A program made the translations under genes and the position numbers. DNA of 64,000 bases from Omphiscola glabra (taxonomy: Eukaryota > Mollusca > Gastropoda > Lymnaeidae). The stretch covers positions 10,441,674 through 10,505,673 of the forward strand of contig OZ024811.1 of the NCBI GenBank assembly GCA_964017045.1, in the 5' to 3' direction. Below are positions 12,325 through 24,932 of the stretch, piece by piece; the stretch's first letter is position 1, and the number at the start of each line of letters is the position of its first letter. Below the pieces are notes generated by a model. That model had not been told where the DNA came from, searched no databases, and was given only the letters and a program-made list of their open reading frames with translations.

Positions 12325-12700
12325 TTTGTGTCATATTTTACTGGTATGTTGCATGTGTTGTATCTGGTGTAACTGGTATGTTTGTGTCATCTTTTACTGG
12401 TATGCTGCCTGTCCTGTATCTATCTGTGGTGTAAATTATATGTTTGTGCCATCTTTTACTGGTATGTTGCCTGTGTTGTATCTGGTGTAACTGGTATGTT
12501 TGTGTCATCTTTTACTGGTATACTTCCTGTCCTGTATCTATCTGTGGCGTAAATTATAAGTTTGTGCCATCTTCTATTGGTATGTTGCTTGTGCTGTATC
12601 TATCTGTGGTGTAAATGATAAGTTTGTGCCATCTTTTACGGGTATGTGGGCTGTGTTGTATCTTGCTGTGGTGTAAACGATATGTTGTGTCATATCTGTT
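12325..12700. repeat. Degenerate GT-rich minisatellite
   Basis: Phrases such as TTTGTGTCATCTTTTACTGG and GTTGTATCTGGTGTAA recur about every 50-60 bp with substitutions. A higher-order alternation of two unit types is visible. Confidence 0.75.
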
Positions 12701-13574
12701 GTTGATATATTGTTTTTGGTCAACAAGATGTCTGTGCAGTCAGTGGGGGGAGGGGGGGGGGCATTTTTATAAAAGCTTATATTAATGAAATAATAGTTTT
12801 TCTTGTTTTTTAACTACATACATTTGTTAGGCGTGTTTTGAAGATTTTTTTTTTAGGGGTGGGGGGCCTTAGTATCTGGGGCAATGTTTTCAAAAGGGGG
12901 CAATACAGGGCATGGGGGTATTAAACTTTTTTAGGTGTGAAACACTGGTATCCGTTAAATAGTATAGCCAGTCTGACATCGTTATTTTTAAAAAGAAAAT
13001 ACATTGAAAATTGAAAAGAATAACATTATTTGTACAAAGCTGACATCTCCTGTAATATTGGACCCCATCTTTGCCTTCAGCGAGAGACTCACCATTGATT
13101 GCCGGCTATTTGAAAAAATGCCGAAGTTATTTATTTCAAATTTTTTAGCCTTATTTGTGTTTTCATATTTTAAATTTTATACCCTTTAAAAGGTGCACCG
13201 CCAATTCGGGGCAGGAGTAGACGCCCCAACTAATCGGCCTCCGACATAAAGGTCCCCGACAAATGTGTCCACACACATAAGGGTCCTGCCAAAACAGCTC
13301 CAACAAAGGGCCCACGACGATTTTACACTCATCAAAAAGGCCCCCGACATATTCGGTTCCCAACTAGCGGCCCCCGACAATAATGAGACTCCCTGTCTAA
13401 TGAGCCCCAGGCAATAAGGCCCCCAGAAAATAAGCCCCCCCCCCATTTCCGACATATGTATCCTCACCAATAAGGCTCCCAGCAAGTGGGCCCACACAAG
13501 GGCCCAGAACAAAAGGCGCCTCCACTGGCCCTCGAGCATGGCGTACTTTATGGACGGATCTTTATGTACCAAGC

Positions 13575-13867
13575 ACCCAGGCCTTTAAAACTGCACTCAA
13601 AACACATCTCCTTAAACTCTACTACCCCGACTGATTCCCCACATCTGACTGATAAACGATGCTACTGGCTTGACATGTAAAGGTTCTGGGGTGGGTGGGG
13701 TGAATATGCATTTGTTTTTGTTTTGTTTCTATACAGCTGTTCTTTATTACATAAATGTATTTTATTTTATTGTCACGATTGTGTCAATTTTGCTAATATG
13801 TACCGCGCGGTGAGCCCAGCCTTAGGCTGGGGTACCGCGCTATATAAGACAACTAATAATAATAACA
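13575..13867 (+). mobile_element. Non-LTR retrotransposon 3' end, copy 1, with terminal stem-loop
   Basis: Starts in the last codons of a reverse-transcriptase frame (FKTALKTHLF-like) shared with 50470-50525, then a 3' UTR. It ends with a hairpin at 13805-13840 (7-bp stem GCGCGGT/ACCGCGC, 7-bp stem CCCAGCC/GGCTGGG, 3-nt loop) and an AATAATAAT tail. It lacks most of the element, as expected for a 5'-truncated insertion. Confidence 0.8.
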
Positions 13868-13894
13868 TCCATAAACAGAAATCAGCAATCGGTT

Positions 13895-14473
13895 TTGAAC
13901 CGTTGCTGCGTACGATCTCCTAAGATATGTTATTCTGACCTTATAATGTGGAAACTCAACAGCTTCCATCAAAGATGTCTGCGTCGCATTCTACGCATCC
14001 GATGGCAGGACAAGGTGACTAACACAAAGGTCTTGAAACGTTCCAAAATGTGTAGCATATTCTCCGCTCTTAGCAAGAAGCGCCTTCGCTGCAGGTTAGG
14101 CCATGTAAGGAGAATGGAGGAAGGCCGTATTCCAAAGATGCTGTTGTATGGAGAGTTGGCAGAAGGGACAAGACTTATTGGACGGCCTCGCCTGAGATAT
14201 ATGGACTTTTGCAAAAAGAGCATGAAGGAAGCCAACATTGAAGTCAACAAATGGGAGATCATTGCCGAACAACGTTCCAGCTGGCGAACGGCAGTGTACG
14301 AAGGAGTGAAAAAGGCAGAAGATGTGCGGAACGAAGCCCTTGCAACAAAAAGAACAGCACGGAAGGCCAAAATTAACCAGGAATCATCATTCTCCTGCGC
14401 GAAATGCAGTCGAGATTGTCACTCCGGGATTGGCCTAGTGAGCCACTCGTTGAAGTGTAGGACTACAATATAG
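13895..14473 (+). pseudogene. Fragment of a non-LTR retrotransposon reverse transcriptase, C-terminal end
   Basis: An open frame of about 190 codons reads WKLNSFHQRCLRRILRIRWQ, then GHVRRMEEGRIPKMLLYGEL, and ends with a C-x2-C...H...C zinc-knuckle-like motif (CAKC...HSLKC). The FHQRCLRRIL...W...GHV-RM pattern is the well-known tail of non-LTR reverse transcriptases often mislabelled craniofacial development protein 2. The polymerase domain is absent, so the copy is dead. It is a different family from the hairpin-ended element just upstream. Confidence 0.8.
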
Positions 14474-15005
14474 CTACTTCATCGTCTCGCGAAGACGGAA
14501 GGATGCCATACAATGTAGATCAGTTGAGAACGCTTGTAATAAACCGATAACTGATGTAAGACCGGATTCATGAAACCGATAAAGATTTACCAAAACCAGA
14601 AACGATGTTAAGTTATATCGCGACATTTTTGATAACTTAAATACACAACACATAAAATATAAATAACACCTTTCCACACGGTGGTTCAAGGCCCTGGATG
14701 ATGCTGCTCTGCTACCGACTTTTTGAAATGTGGAGGGAGGGGGGCATTTTTGTCGGGGTCCTTTTTTTCTGGAGTTATTTTGTCGGGGGCCCTTTAGTCG
14801 GGAGCCATTTTGTCGGGTAAGGCCTTATTGACGGGGTCCCCTTTGTCATGGGACTAATTGACGGGAGTCTTATTGTTGGGGGGCTTAATAACGGGAGCCC
14901 TTTGGCCTTATTGACGAGGCCAATTTGTCAAAGGTCGATTGGTCATAGGTCGCTTTGTCAAAGGTCGATTTGTCGGGGACGTTTTGTCTCGGGTCGTATT
15001 GAAGT

Positions 15006-16559
15006 GACACGCTTTGAAAGTGTGCGCCCCGGTGGTTGGAGCTTCTTTTATGTCAACCCAGCGCCCCCCACCCCGTTACACAATCGTAGCCTCTCCTCCT
15101 CATTAAAGACTTCCCGACTAAAAACAACAACAACGACCATACCCTTCGATTAATTATATTAACCATAGGTCCAACCTGTAGAATTTTTGGGACGGGATAG
15201 GGGAATGTGTTGGAGCAGGTAATTTTGGAAATAGACTGACAATAAGCAGTCGTTAAATCCTACTTTTAGTTTTGTGAATAAAGAGCTAAGTCAATATACC
15301 CGGGGTTTTGTGAGCATTCGCTTTAAGAATTTTATTATTATTATTGTTAATAAAATTTGTGTGGATAATATACAAATTAAAAATTTCAACCACAAAGTAA
15401 AAAAAAAAGTTTAGAAAATTATTTTCTTAAAATTATTATTTTGAATTTTTTTTTTCTTTCTAGGATTGATCAGTAGTGTTATTCATTTGTTTGCTGATTT
15501 CAACGAAAAAGCTAACCAAGGGTTTGGCAAGATGCTACATGAGCTATGAGTGCCACTTGAAAGGGGTGCAAAATCGACAATTCGTAACCAAAGAATGGTA
15601 CGCTTAAATTTAAAATGTTTTGTGCTTATGTCTATATCAGTTAACTTAAATAGAATACGTTAAAATGCTGCACACTAATATGCTTACTCTGCTTTCCTTT
15701 AAATACTATGACACTCAAGGTTACCTAAATCTTTATTATAAAATAATATGTTCATCAAGCCTATGGTACATCTCTGCTCCACGACATATCAAATTTAATT
15801 TTTGGAAAACAATGGAATGCTACCATTATGCGTAGCCAGAGTGTATGGCACCAATATAGCCTAAATAATCAAGAATTCAAAGCCCATTTTTGCTAGCCTG
15901 GCGCCCAGGGCCAGGGACATATTCATTTGCATCCCATCCCTTTTCGTTTCGCTACTGAAAGCTACTTGATATTGATGAGGAGCTTAGAGACTTATTTTGC
16001 CTTACTTAAAATTTGATATTGCTAAACTATTCGGTAAAAAAATAAATCAATTCATTATCATAATGATTATGACTATTTTGAAAATCATTCTTAAATGTTA
16101 CGTAAGCCCGTAAGCATCCGAGTATTGGACTAGTCCGCTGTATACTGTATGCCTACTCTTTTTCATTCATTATCATACAAATATTAAATGCCGGGACCAA
16201 TGCAATACTTTTAATATATTTTATGATTAACAATTTTGGGGAATGATGATCTAATCAACGTTTATAAAGTGCGACCCACTTAATTTATGCCCTAGAGCCA
16301 TTGCCAAGGACGACCTTCCTTCCATTCATTAAATTAGTATTAAATATTAATGTTTAGTGGCTGACCAGTTTGGCAAGAGCTTTGTAATATTATTCTGATA
16401 AGGAAGATAAATATTTCATTCTTAATATATTTCACCAATTCTATCTTTATTTTGAATACAATAGATTTCAATATAATAGTTTCAAAATATTGTTTATGAC
16501 CACAATTTAATAAACTTAACGAAGTACTTTATTAAATTTGGCTCCATCTGAGTTAAAAT
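15006..16559. other. Non-coding stretch upstream of gene B
   Basis: AT-rich sequence with short microsatellites near 15334. No gene or clear repeat seen. Confidence 0.5.
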
Positions 16560-16649
16560 ATCTGCCGATCCCCAAAAAAGGAAGTGACGCAGTTCGTTGC
16601 TACAGGGAAGACAACAAAGTCAGACAAATTCAGAGCAGAATAATTCAGA
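16560..16649 (+). promoter_or_regulatory. Probable promoter/5' UTR of gene B
   Basis: The 90 bases before the ATG contain GGAAGTGACGCAG, an ETS-like GGAAGT overlapping a CRE-like TGACGCAG, and no TATA box in the usual place. The transcription start cannot be seen. Confidence 0.35.
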
Positions 16650-19600
16650 ATGAATAATATTTATTTCATCACTATTTTGGTTGCATTTATTGCAGCACCC
16701 CTTGCTTTCGCAGAGAATGAAGGAGGTATTCAATGTGTCTTTTATATAAATGAGTTGATGTAAAATGTAATGTCGTAGACCTAGATTGACTATGATCAGT
16801 CAAAAACAGTGATCGACATTTTTGTCATGAATGATGGCTCTTCCACACTACCACCAGTCATCACTGCAGTTTTTCTCATTTTATTCTAACAATCAGTATT
16901 AAAAACAATTGTGGTAATCTTGCAGTTCAGGTGCGTATATAATTTCTGATCGAATTTCGTTTTATCGCTTGTAAACTTACGTGTATTCTTTATAAAATTA
17001 GTCCAGACAGTATTATTAGTAATTAGTAAAATTAGTTAACACTAAATTGTACAGACTAACTTTTATTTTTATTGATTTTTGGCTGCAATGATTCATACCC
17101 GTGTACCAGAAATGAGAGGTTGGGATTAAAACACTATTTAAAATATTGTTGGGTTTGTAAGACAAAATGAGGTATCAAATGAAAGATAATTGAATGGACT
17201 ATAAATAGACTATCTATTTGTAAACGTAATTCTTCAGTTTAACTAAAATAAACTACTTCAAATGACATCCGAATAGCATTGAGTCAAAATGGACCCGGAC
17301 ACTTGATTTTTACGGCCCCCATTGGTTCATAGCTGGTAGCGTAAACGATCTCTCCATTTTCTTGTTTTTTTTAAAATTTACCCTACATGCCAGATGGCAA
17401 TTATATTTATACACCCCATATAAAAAAAAAAGAATATTGGGCGCCAAAAAATGCCTACAGTTTGAAAATTTCGTTTAGCATACCAACTGATATGTTATAA
17501 AAAATCTGGCAACAGGGTGAATAAATACAATACAATTAAAGGTATGAAATGTTGGGGGATGTTCAAAGCTGCTTTAGAAATAAAATAAAACGTAAATAAG
17601 CGCTGTATAATTCAGTATTAGTTAACTATCACTGCGTGGATTTAATTTAATGAAGATTACATGTAAGTTTACATGCGACAATACAAAATTCAATCAGAAA
17701 TAATATATATACTTGAACTGCAAGATTACCAAAATGTCAATAAAAATTAAGTTTGACACAAGGGTAATTGGTAAAGATTTTTTGGTCAATTTGCACTATC
17801 TGTGTCCCTTTAAGGTTCTGTTTAGGTGTCGCCCCCCCCCCTTTAGGGACTTCAGTATAGCCAGGTAATTTGGTAAAAATTTAAAAAAAATTTGTAAAAA
17901 TAAATCAATGGCATAGTTGAATGAGCTAATTGTTTTACATAATTTTAACACCAATATCATATTTTTAGCTGTTGTAGTTTTAAAGTTATGATTTTTTTAA
18001 AGTACGACTTCGTTTGTCCTTTTCCAACATGGACACATCTCCACATTCTGTGTCCAAATTCCGCTGTTTGCGTCTTGAGCTATATAACTCTTGTTTTAAT
18101 GATAATTTTATACGACTTTTATTTTAAGAACTAATATTGTATAATAAAATAATTTTAAAATGTTATACAATTATATATAAATATAGTTTATCTAACTATG
18201 CACTCTAAATTTAATATAATATATTAATATATGGCTTTTCTATTTACCAACTCTACGGCATCCATTATACCGGTATATGCTATATAGTCTATATAAGGCA
18301 ACACATCCCCTAAAATACTGTTTGGGATCTACTTATTTTGAACTTTCAACTTTGACACATGACTAATTAATTACAGCTTTCCCTGACCAATGGTTGAATA
18401 GTTTTTGCACACGGCAAACTCTTATGAATGAAACTCTGAGATTGTAGGGTATTGCCATTATGTAAGTGACTGTGAATGGCTGCCCATGCACATGGCCATA
18501 ACATTTTGCACACAACAAATTATGATCATTTATAATATGGACTCTACCTGGTTTTTAGAGCTCACATTAAAACATTCCAGTTCAAAGGTCTTCAAAAATG
18601 CATTCTGAAACGCAAATTATCCAATATTTTGACGTATATAGTGGTAATAATTGAATATTTCCCTAGCTAAGTATCGTTGTCTTCCCCCATTTAAAAGGAT
18701 TAGTGATCAATTTTTATTTTAGTCACTTTTATATTTTCCTATATGTCTCAATTAACAGAGTTATCCCAAATTAATTCACCAAAAAAATCATAACTGTCTT
18801 TAGAATCGACCTAAAAACATAAATTTGGTATCAATGTAAATGAATTGCATTTTTCAGGCCCAAACTAACCAACTAGCTCTTAAAGCTGTAATATCATTTT
18901 GAAAATTTTACCCAAGTATATATTAATATGATTCTTTAGGCATAAACTAAATAATAATGTACAAAATATTCACTTACCTTTGATATTGAAATATCCTATA
19001 TTTAATTACATGTCAGAATATTCAAGAAGAAAAATATTACATATGCCTCAGTATTCTCAAAGAAAAAAAAAACTTTTTCTGCCACAATAATCCAATAATT
19101 ACTTAAGATATTACTTAAGAACAATCATAATAACTGGTACTTACAACAAGCAAATGTTGATTCTAACAATACATCTTGGTTTGTAAAACAACAGTACTAA
19201 CTTAAAATACATGACATACTATTTTTTTTGTCATATTCATATGGCATGTGACTATAATATGTATATATATATAAAATGGTAAAAGTAAAATAAAAAGTAT
19301 AATCGTCAGTAATAATTTTAACTTAATGAATCAATTAATCCCTGTATTATGTTTTTATATTTATACATGTTAAACAGTTCAACAGAAACTTTGAAATTAA
19401 TATCTAAAGAATATTATTATTATTATTTATTATTTTTATTATACTCATTTCATAAATGTAACATGATACTGGTATGGAACAACATAAACTGTAAAGGAAT
19501 TATTGGTTCTTGCAGATTCAATATCTAATTAAACAGTATAAATGGTTCTTTTGTTATTGTAGGTTAAGCTGTAGTTGATTGGATTTTGATTTAATTAGTT

Positions 19601-22600
19601 GATAAGATATTAGATTTGGAATAAATACAAATACTGTGGACCACAATGTGAATGTGGTTAGTAGAAGAAACAACAATGTGGTTAGTAGAAGAAAACAACA
19701 GTGGCCAAATGCCTTTCCCTTTCATTTTCTAGTGTAAGACTAAGATGCATATTTCTTTCAAAGTGAAGAAAACAAAATGCATGTCTTGAATGATTAAAAA
19801 TATCTGATGGCTTTTGTATTTTTAATTCATTTGAATTAATCAAGAGGTGGCAAACTTTGTCGACAATGCTCATGTTTCTGCTGCAGCAATATGAATGCTA
19901 ATGACTCAGCATTCTGTTAAAACTGCAATGGTTACTTACACTTACAGTAAAAATATAATATTAAAATCTTTATTAGGTTATTAAAACAGAGAGAAAATCT
20001 AACACTTAACATGTTTTTAAAAATTAAAATCTTAATTGACGAATAAAATTGATATTTAAAAAAAATCTTTTCCATGAAATGATAGAAATTTGCTGGTTAA
20101 AAATAACTTCTGTACATAAAAAGTTGAGAAAAAAATAAAGTTAATAATCCACCAGTCACTTGTGAGGGAAAAGTCAATATATTATATTACATACTTTGAA
20201 AGTTTATGGAAGGCGTCTTAATGCACATATTTCTTAAAATTTGATTCAAACTTTTTGCAAACTCCATATCATTTAAATTCATTGTGCAATCTTTTTATAG
20301 TCATGGCATTAATTTTACGGCTGCAACTATTCGTACCCTGGTACTAGAAGTGAGAGGTTGGGATTAAAAAACTATTAAAAATATTATTGATGGGTTTGTA
20401 AAACAAAATTTGGTATCAAATGAAAGATAATTGAATGGACTATACATTTGTAAACTTACTTCTTCAGTTTAACTAAAATAAACTACCACAAATGACATCT
20501 GAATAGCACTGAGTCTAATGGGACCCGGGTGTGAATGGCGGCGCTGCGTGTCCCGGTCCATTTTGACTAATGCTATGCTAAAGAGCCAAAAATCAGCAGC
20601 AGGACGATTAAAATTTTTTTGAGAGCCAAATTTCTAGTCAAGAACCATGTTTTTTAGAGTCAAAGGCTATTTGTGACCGACTGGCTGAGCCGCACTTAGA
20701 TCGTTAAAGAGTCGCATACGGCTCGCGACCCGCGATATGCCAACCACTGAATTAAGCCCACAAAGGCTGAATATAAATTATGCTGAAAAAAGGCTTACTA
20801 TCTATGGACTGATCTGTGCAACCCAAATTAAAACACCCAAGCAGTAAATGATGATTGCAATAATATATTAAAGAATAACAGACTATAAAGATGTCTTCTG
20901 AACTGAAGTCAAAAATAACTGTACATGAATTGTTCTATAGTTTAGAACCAAATACATAGGTTGTGTTTTTGTTAGTTAAACAACTCATGCATATTATCAT
21001 TCCTTATAGTTCTATAGTAGACCTACAATATGAATCATTACAGTTTTACAATGTACAACTAAAATTTTACATCATGCATGATTCTACAGTATGCAACATT
21101 ATAGTTCTTCAATATAATATATCTTCACAAAAATCATGTATACTTTAAATATCTTTTCATAAGAAAATATTTTGGATTTTTATGCTGTCATGATCTCGCA
21201 GGGTCCACTTTTTACTATGGAAATAAGACTGCCACTCTGAGTTGCAACATATCTTTTGGTTCTACTCCTGTCACTTGGGTTTTCAAAAATGTAACTTTAA
21301 AAGAAAGTGGAGACAGGTATGAAATTACAAGTACAGCATCCACATCAGTCCTGGAAATTACCAAGCCAAGTAAGTGTGTGTTAATTTCTTAACTATATTG
21401 GTTTATTATGTCTAAACTTTTTGGTGGTGCCCATTATGTAGAAACACTGCCTTGACAAGTTTTGGTGTTTTCTCATTATGTAGAACTTCTGTCTCAAGAT
21501 TTGGCGTGATACTTGTATCTGAGAATTTGTGTACAGGTTCCTTTGATTGGGAAATTCTTAGTAGATTTTGTTGACAATGTGGTATAGTTTCATTATAAAC
21601 AAATTGCTAACACTTATGGTTGCCATTTTTGGAATTCTGAACCGATTCCCAAATTGTTTTTAGAAAATTAATAATCTAACATGTTAGGTTTCATTGAGTT
21701 TTAAATTAATTTAGAAAAAGTTAAATAATAATTAAGATTTAAACATACTGTCACTTGTGTTATTTGGCTCTGTACAATCCAATGTCATGTGTCAAGAAGG
21801 TGTCATAATGGTCAGGTGCTTGCATTTGGTACAAGTGTTTCTCATTTTTTTTCCTCTCTCTCAGCTCGGGATGATGCAGGCCAATACACCGCAAAGGCCG
21901 AGACGAACCATTGTACCGTCAACTACTATGGTGAGTTGCCGTGTATTGCCTTGTGCAGGTGCAGCTTTAAAAAAAATGTGAGGGGAGCATGGGAATATGT
22001 GAAAGTGTTTTTAAGAACCTTCACTACTGTGGTAGCTAAGGAAAGTTAGAGGGATCCTAAGCTTGAGGGCTTAAACAACTTTCAACTGATTTTATTTATT
22101 TAAAAAAAAAAAAATTTAAATTGGATGCTATAATTATGTTGAGTGTGGGAGTTCATTGATAATTGTTGCGACTGAGTATTATGTTTATTACTCGCTGTGT
22201 GTGTCCGAGAGTTTTATAAGTTAGTGAACGCTCTACCCGCGCTTGACTTGGTGATGTATTTTTATGCTGATTGTTAATTTTTAAGTTCACGATTATGTTT
22301 GCTAAATTGTATGTACAGCGTGGTGAGCCCAGCCCTAGGCTGGGGTACCACGCATTATAAAACTACTACTACTACATATTGTCTAGACTGTATTGTGACA
22401 TAAGTTTTAGTCTTGCTGCAGTCTTGAAAGGAACTTTGTGGAATTATGATGTGCTTTATTTCTGTCCAATAGAGAGATGCGCTATATGCATGTGTTTATG
22501 GAATGTTACAGCCTGTGTATATAATTAGGGATTAAAGTTACATTTATTGCGATAAAGTACTTGAGTTCTTTCAATATTAGTACGACATATTACAACGTGT

Positions 22601-24932
22601 GAAAGAACTTGATGGGTTACCAATCCAGTAGAACAGATGAGTTGACATGGGGGGCATGCCCAGTCAAGCAGTCCATCGTGATAAGTTTGGAAATAGCCGA
22701 TGGTCCTTTTTTTGTATCAATAATAAATTAAAATGAGAATATCTATTTTCACTATTTGACTGTAAATTGGACTACTTCTGTAAATTGGACTACTTCTGTA
22801 AATTGGACTACTTCTGTAAATTGGACTACTTCTGTAAATTGGACTACTTCTGTAAATTGGACTACTTCTGTAAATTGGACTACTTCTGTAAATTGGACTA
22901 CTTCTGTAAATTGGACTACTTCTGTAAATTGGACTACTTCTGTAAATTGGACTACTTCTGTAAATTGGACTACTTCTGTAAATTGGACTACTTCTGTAAA
23001 TTGGACTACTTCTGTAAATTGGACTACTTCTGTAAATTGGACTACTTCTGTAAATTGGACTACTTCTGTAAATTGGACTACTTCTGTAAATTGGACTACT
23101 TCTGTAAATTGGACTACTTCTGTAAATTGGACTACTTCTGTAAATTGGACTACTTCTGTAAATTGGACTACTTCTGTAAATTGGACTACTTCTGTAAATT
23201 GGACTACTTCTGTAAATTGGACTACTTCTGTAAATTGGACTACTTCTGTAAATTGGACTACTTCTGTAAATTGGACTACTTCTGTAAATTGGACTACTTC
23301 TGTAAATTGGACTACTTCTGTAAATTGGACTACTTCTGTAAATTGGACTACTTCTGTAAATTGGACTACTTCTGTCTTCCTTCTGCATTGTGTTTTAGTA
23401 GCTGTTCATGTTCATTTCAACAGCTGCCCCGCTGGTGTTGGACATGGTCAAGTCCATGAGTGTTGAAAAGGATGATGACCTTGACATTGTCTGTGACATC
23501 CGAGGCTATCCACCTGCCGAGGTTGTGTGGCAGCGTAACGGGGTCAACCTGACAGAGAGCGCCCTGATTAAACTGAGAGACTACAACGACCACAAAAATG
23601 CACAGCTGTACATCAAAAATGTGCAGTACTCTGGTGAGGGGATCAAAGCTGATGTTTCTTGTAGGGTTATTAGAAATTTGCATGTTTAATGTTAGAAGTG
23701 GTAGAGTTACTAGGCACTTGGTTCAGTTTTGAAAAATTAAACATACGATTTCATTAGAAAAGTCTAGAATATTGAATTTAATTAATCATACGTCATACAA
23801 TATAAATATGTTGTAAAAAAATAGTTTCTATGATTAAAAGCCTGTTTTTTTTACATATTATAGAAATTAATATGGTTTTTTAATCTATCTGTTATGTAAT
23901 TAATCTTTGAACTAGTAGATGTGAAATAATGTTTCTGATGTCCTTACTTCAGATGAAGGCACCTACACCTGCATTGCCTACTCTCACTTTTTCAATAGTT
24001 CCTCAACCAAATCTTTGGTGGTGCGAGTCAAAGGTAAGTTGATTGTTGAACCTCATAAACTCTTGGTCAATTTTTAATGAAACTTCAAAAAGTAATTTTT
24101 AATTGACATAAGACTTATGTGTTATGTATTTATTGTTACGTTGCAATGTTACAGCACCCCAGCTGAATTTGGTAGAAAGTGAATGTATGTTGTCCTGTGT
24201 TTCCACTTGTAATAAATGATAGAAAGTGAATGTGTTATCCTGTTTTTGGACTTGTGATTGAAATTATGCCCTGGTTGACCCCAAAACCTTGGTGAACACC
24301 ACATTAGCATGGCAGGCATGGTTCCTGTGGTGCTTGGTAGGCGAAAAAAGCCTGAGGATTCTCCTGTTTTCTAGTCTATTTTTTTTTTCCATTGTCCTCA
24401 TAGATCCCATTGCCTGGGTCTGGCCATTGGTTGGAATTATTGTTGAGATTGTGCTGCTGGGCATTGTCATCTTCATCTGTGCCAAGCTGGACAAGAGGCG
24501 AGCAATTAGGGCAGACTTCAACGATACGTAAGTTTTAAATTGTTTTAATTGGACCTCATGAGTCTCACCTCTCATCTTTCCATTTCAATTTGCTAGCATG
24601 AAGATATAGAAAAAACTTTGCAGTTTTTGTTTCGGACCTTATATACCATTAGTACATGGCATTATGTATCTAGATCTGATATTGTATTAGCACGTTGGCA
24701 TTGTGTTTCTAGACCTTATATATTTTTTGATGGCATTTTGTTTCTAGCTCTTCAACAGATTGAGAAAATCGACAACATTTGTTAACAAAGTTGTAGTGAA
24801 ATGGGTTAAAATGAAAATTAATCATCATAATTAACCAAGATCATGGAAACATTTTTTTATTTCCACAGCAACCAATCGGTAGGTCAAGGCCATGGTGGTG
24901 CAAGAAAACATGGAGGTGATAAACACGACTAA
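16650..24932 (+). CDS. Basigin/neuroplastin-like Ig transmembrane glycoprotein, complete (gene B)
   Basis: Coding exons 16650-16725, 21202-21369, 21865-21930, 23424-23633, 23953-24033, 24404-24527 and 24869-24932 join to 262 residues with no stop. The first ATG opens a signal peptide (MNNIYFITILVAFIAAPLAFA). Ig1 spans about 26-103, with Cys40 and Cys98. Ig2, I-set-like, spans about 104-200, with Cys127, Trp139 and Cys180 in YTC. Residues 201-228 (DPIAWVWPLVGIIVEIVLLG...) form the single membrane span, with Glu215 inside it; a basic, Gly/His-rich tail ends at 262. Basigin-family proteins use this Glu-bearing helix to pair with transporters; that partnership is inferred here. Exon sizes and phases mirror gene A (174/168, 93/66, 213/210, 81/81, 127/124), so the two are tandem duplicates. 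Gene B has one fewer upstream Ig exon. Introns carry several transposon fragments and a long minisatellite. Confidence 0.9.
16912..17731. mobile_element. 820-bp inverted-repeat element in gene B intron 1
   Basis: The left end TGGTAATCTTGCAGTTCA is matched in inverse by TGAACTGCAAGATTACCA at 17714-17731. Similarity continues inward for about 85 bp through ATTTCTGAT and GTAAACTTAC. No coding frame. Its centre (17075-17300) is shared with 20318-20535. Confidence 0.75.
17732..20317. other. Intron 1 of gene B, unremarkable part
   Basis: Very AT-rich sequence with short AT and TTA microsatellites (for example 19255-19275, 19412-19440). No exon or gene seen. Confidence 0.6.
20318..20535. repeat. 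Second copy of the core of the 16912 element
   Basis: Shares GAGAGGTTGGGATTAAAA, TCAAATGAAAGATAATTGAA and CTTCAGTTTAACTAAAATAA in the same order with 17075-17300. It lacks recognisable inverted ends, so it appears truncated. Confidence 0.8.
20580..20749. mobile_element. hAT-type transposon end fragment
   Basis: The right end ...CGATATGCCAACCACTG is a typical hAT terminus (CAGTGGTTGGCA on the other strand). Next to it is GCGACTCTTTAACGAT/GGGTCGCGAGCC-type sequence that I associate with animal hAT elements. The left end is missing. Confidence 0.55.
22240..22375 (+). mobile_element. Non-LTR retrotransposon 3' end, copy 2, with terminal stem-loop
   Basis: Ends with the 36-nt hairpin at 22318-22353 (GCGTGGT/ACCACGC and CCCAGCC/GGCTGGG) and a CTACTACTAC tail. 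The upstream part matches the 3' UTR before the hairpin at 50647. In gene B intron 3. Confidence 0.8.
22761..23375. repeat. 18-bp minisatellite, about 34 identical copies
   Basis: TGTAAATTGGACTACTTC repeats across 615 bp with no substitution that I can see. It lies in gene B intron 3 and ends 48 bp before exon 4. Because 18 is divisible by 3, several frames on both strands stay open, giving spurious TSVNWT, KLDYFC and RSSPIY repeat proteins. Confidence 0.97.

Larger units (their letters stand above)
13193..15005. mobile_element. Foldback-like composite element with sub-repeated inverted arms
   Basis: The left arm (about 13193-13520) is built of GGCCCCCGACA-type motifs spaced about 18-25 bp. 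The right arm (about 14748-15005) is built of the opposite-strand motif TTTGTCGGGGGCC. Arms made of short degenerate sub-repeats in opposite orientation around a foreign centre resemble foldback elements. The interior carries two unrelated retrotransposon ends. Exact termini and target duplication could not be fixed. Confidence 0.6.

Noticed and set aside
13186..13572. 128-residue minus-strand frame
   Set aside because: Lies in the sub-repeated arm of the foldback-like element.
22717..23466. Open frames of 223-236 residues made of repeated hexapeptides on both strands
   Set aside because: They are frames of an 18-bp intronic minisatellite, open in several frames at once.
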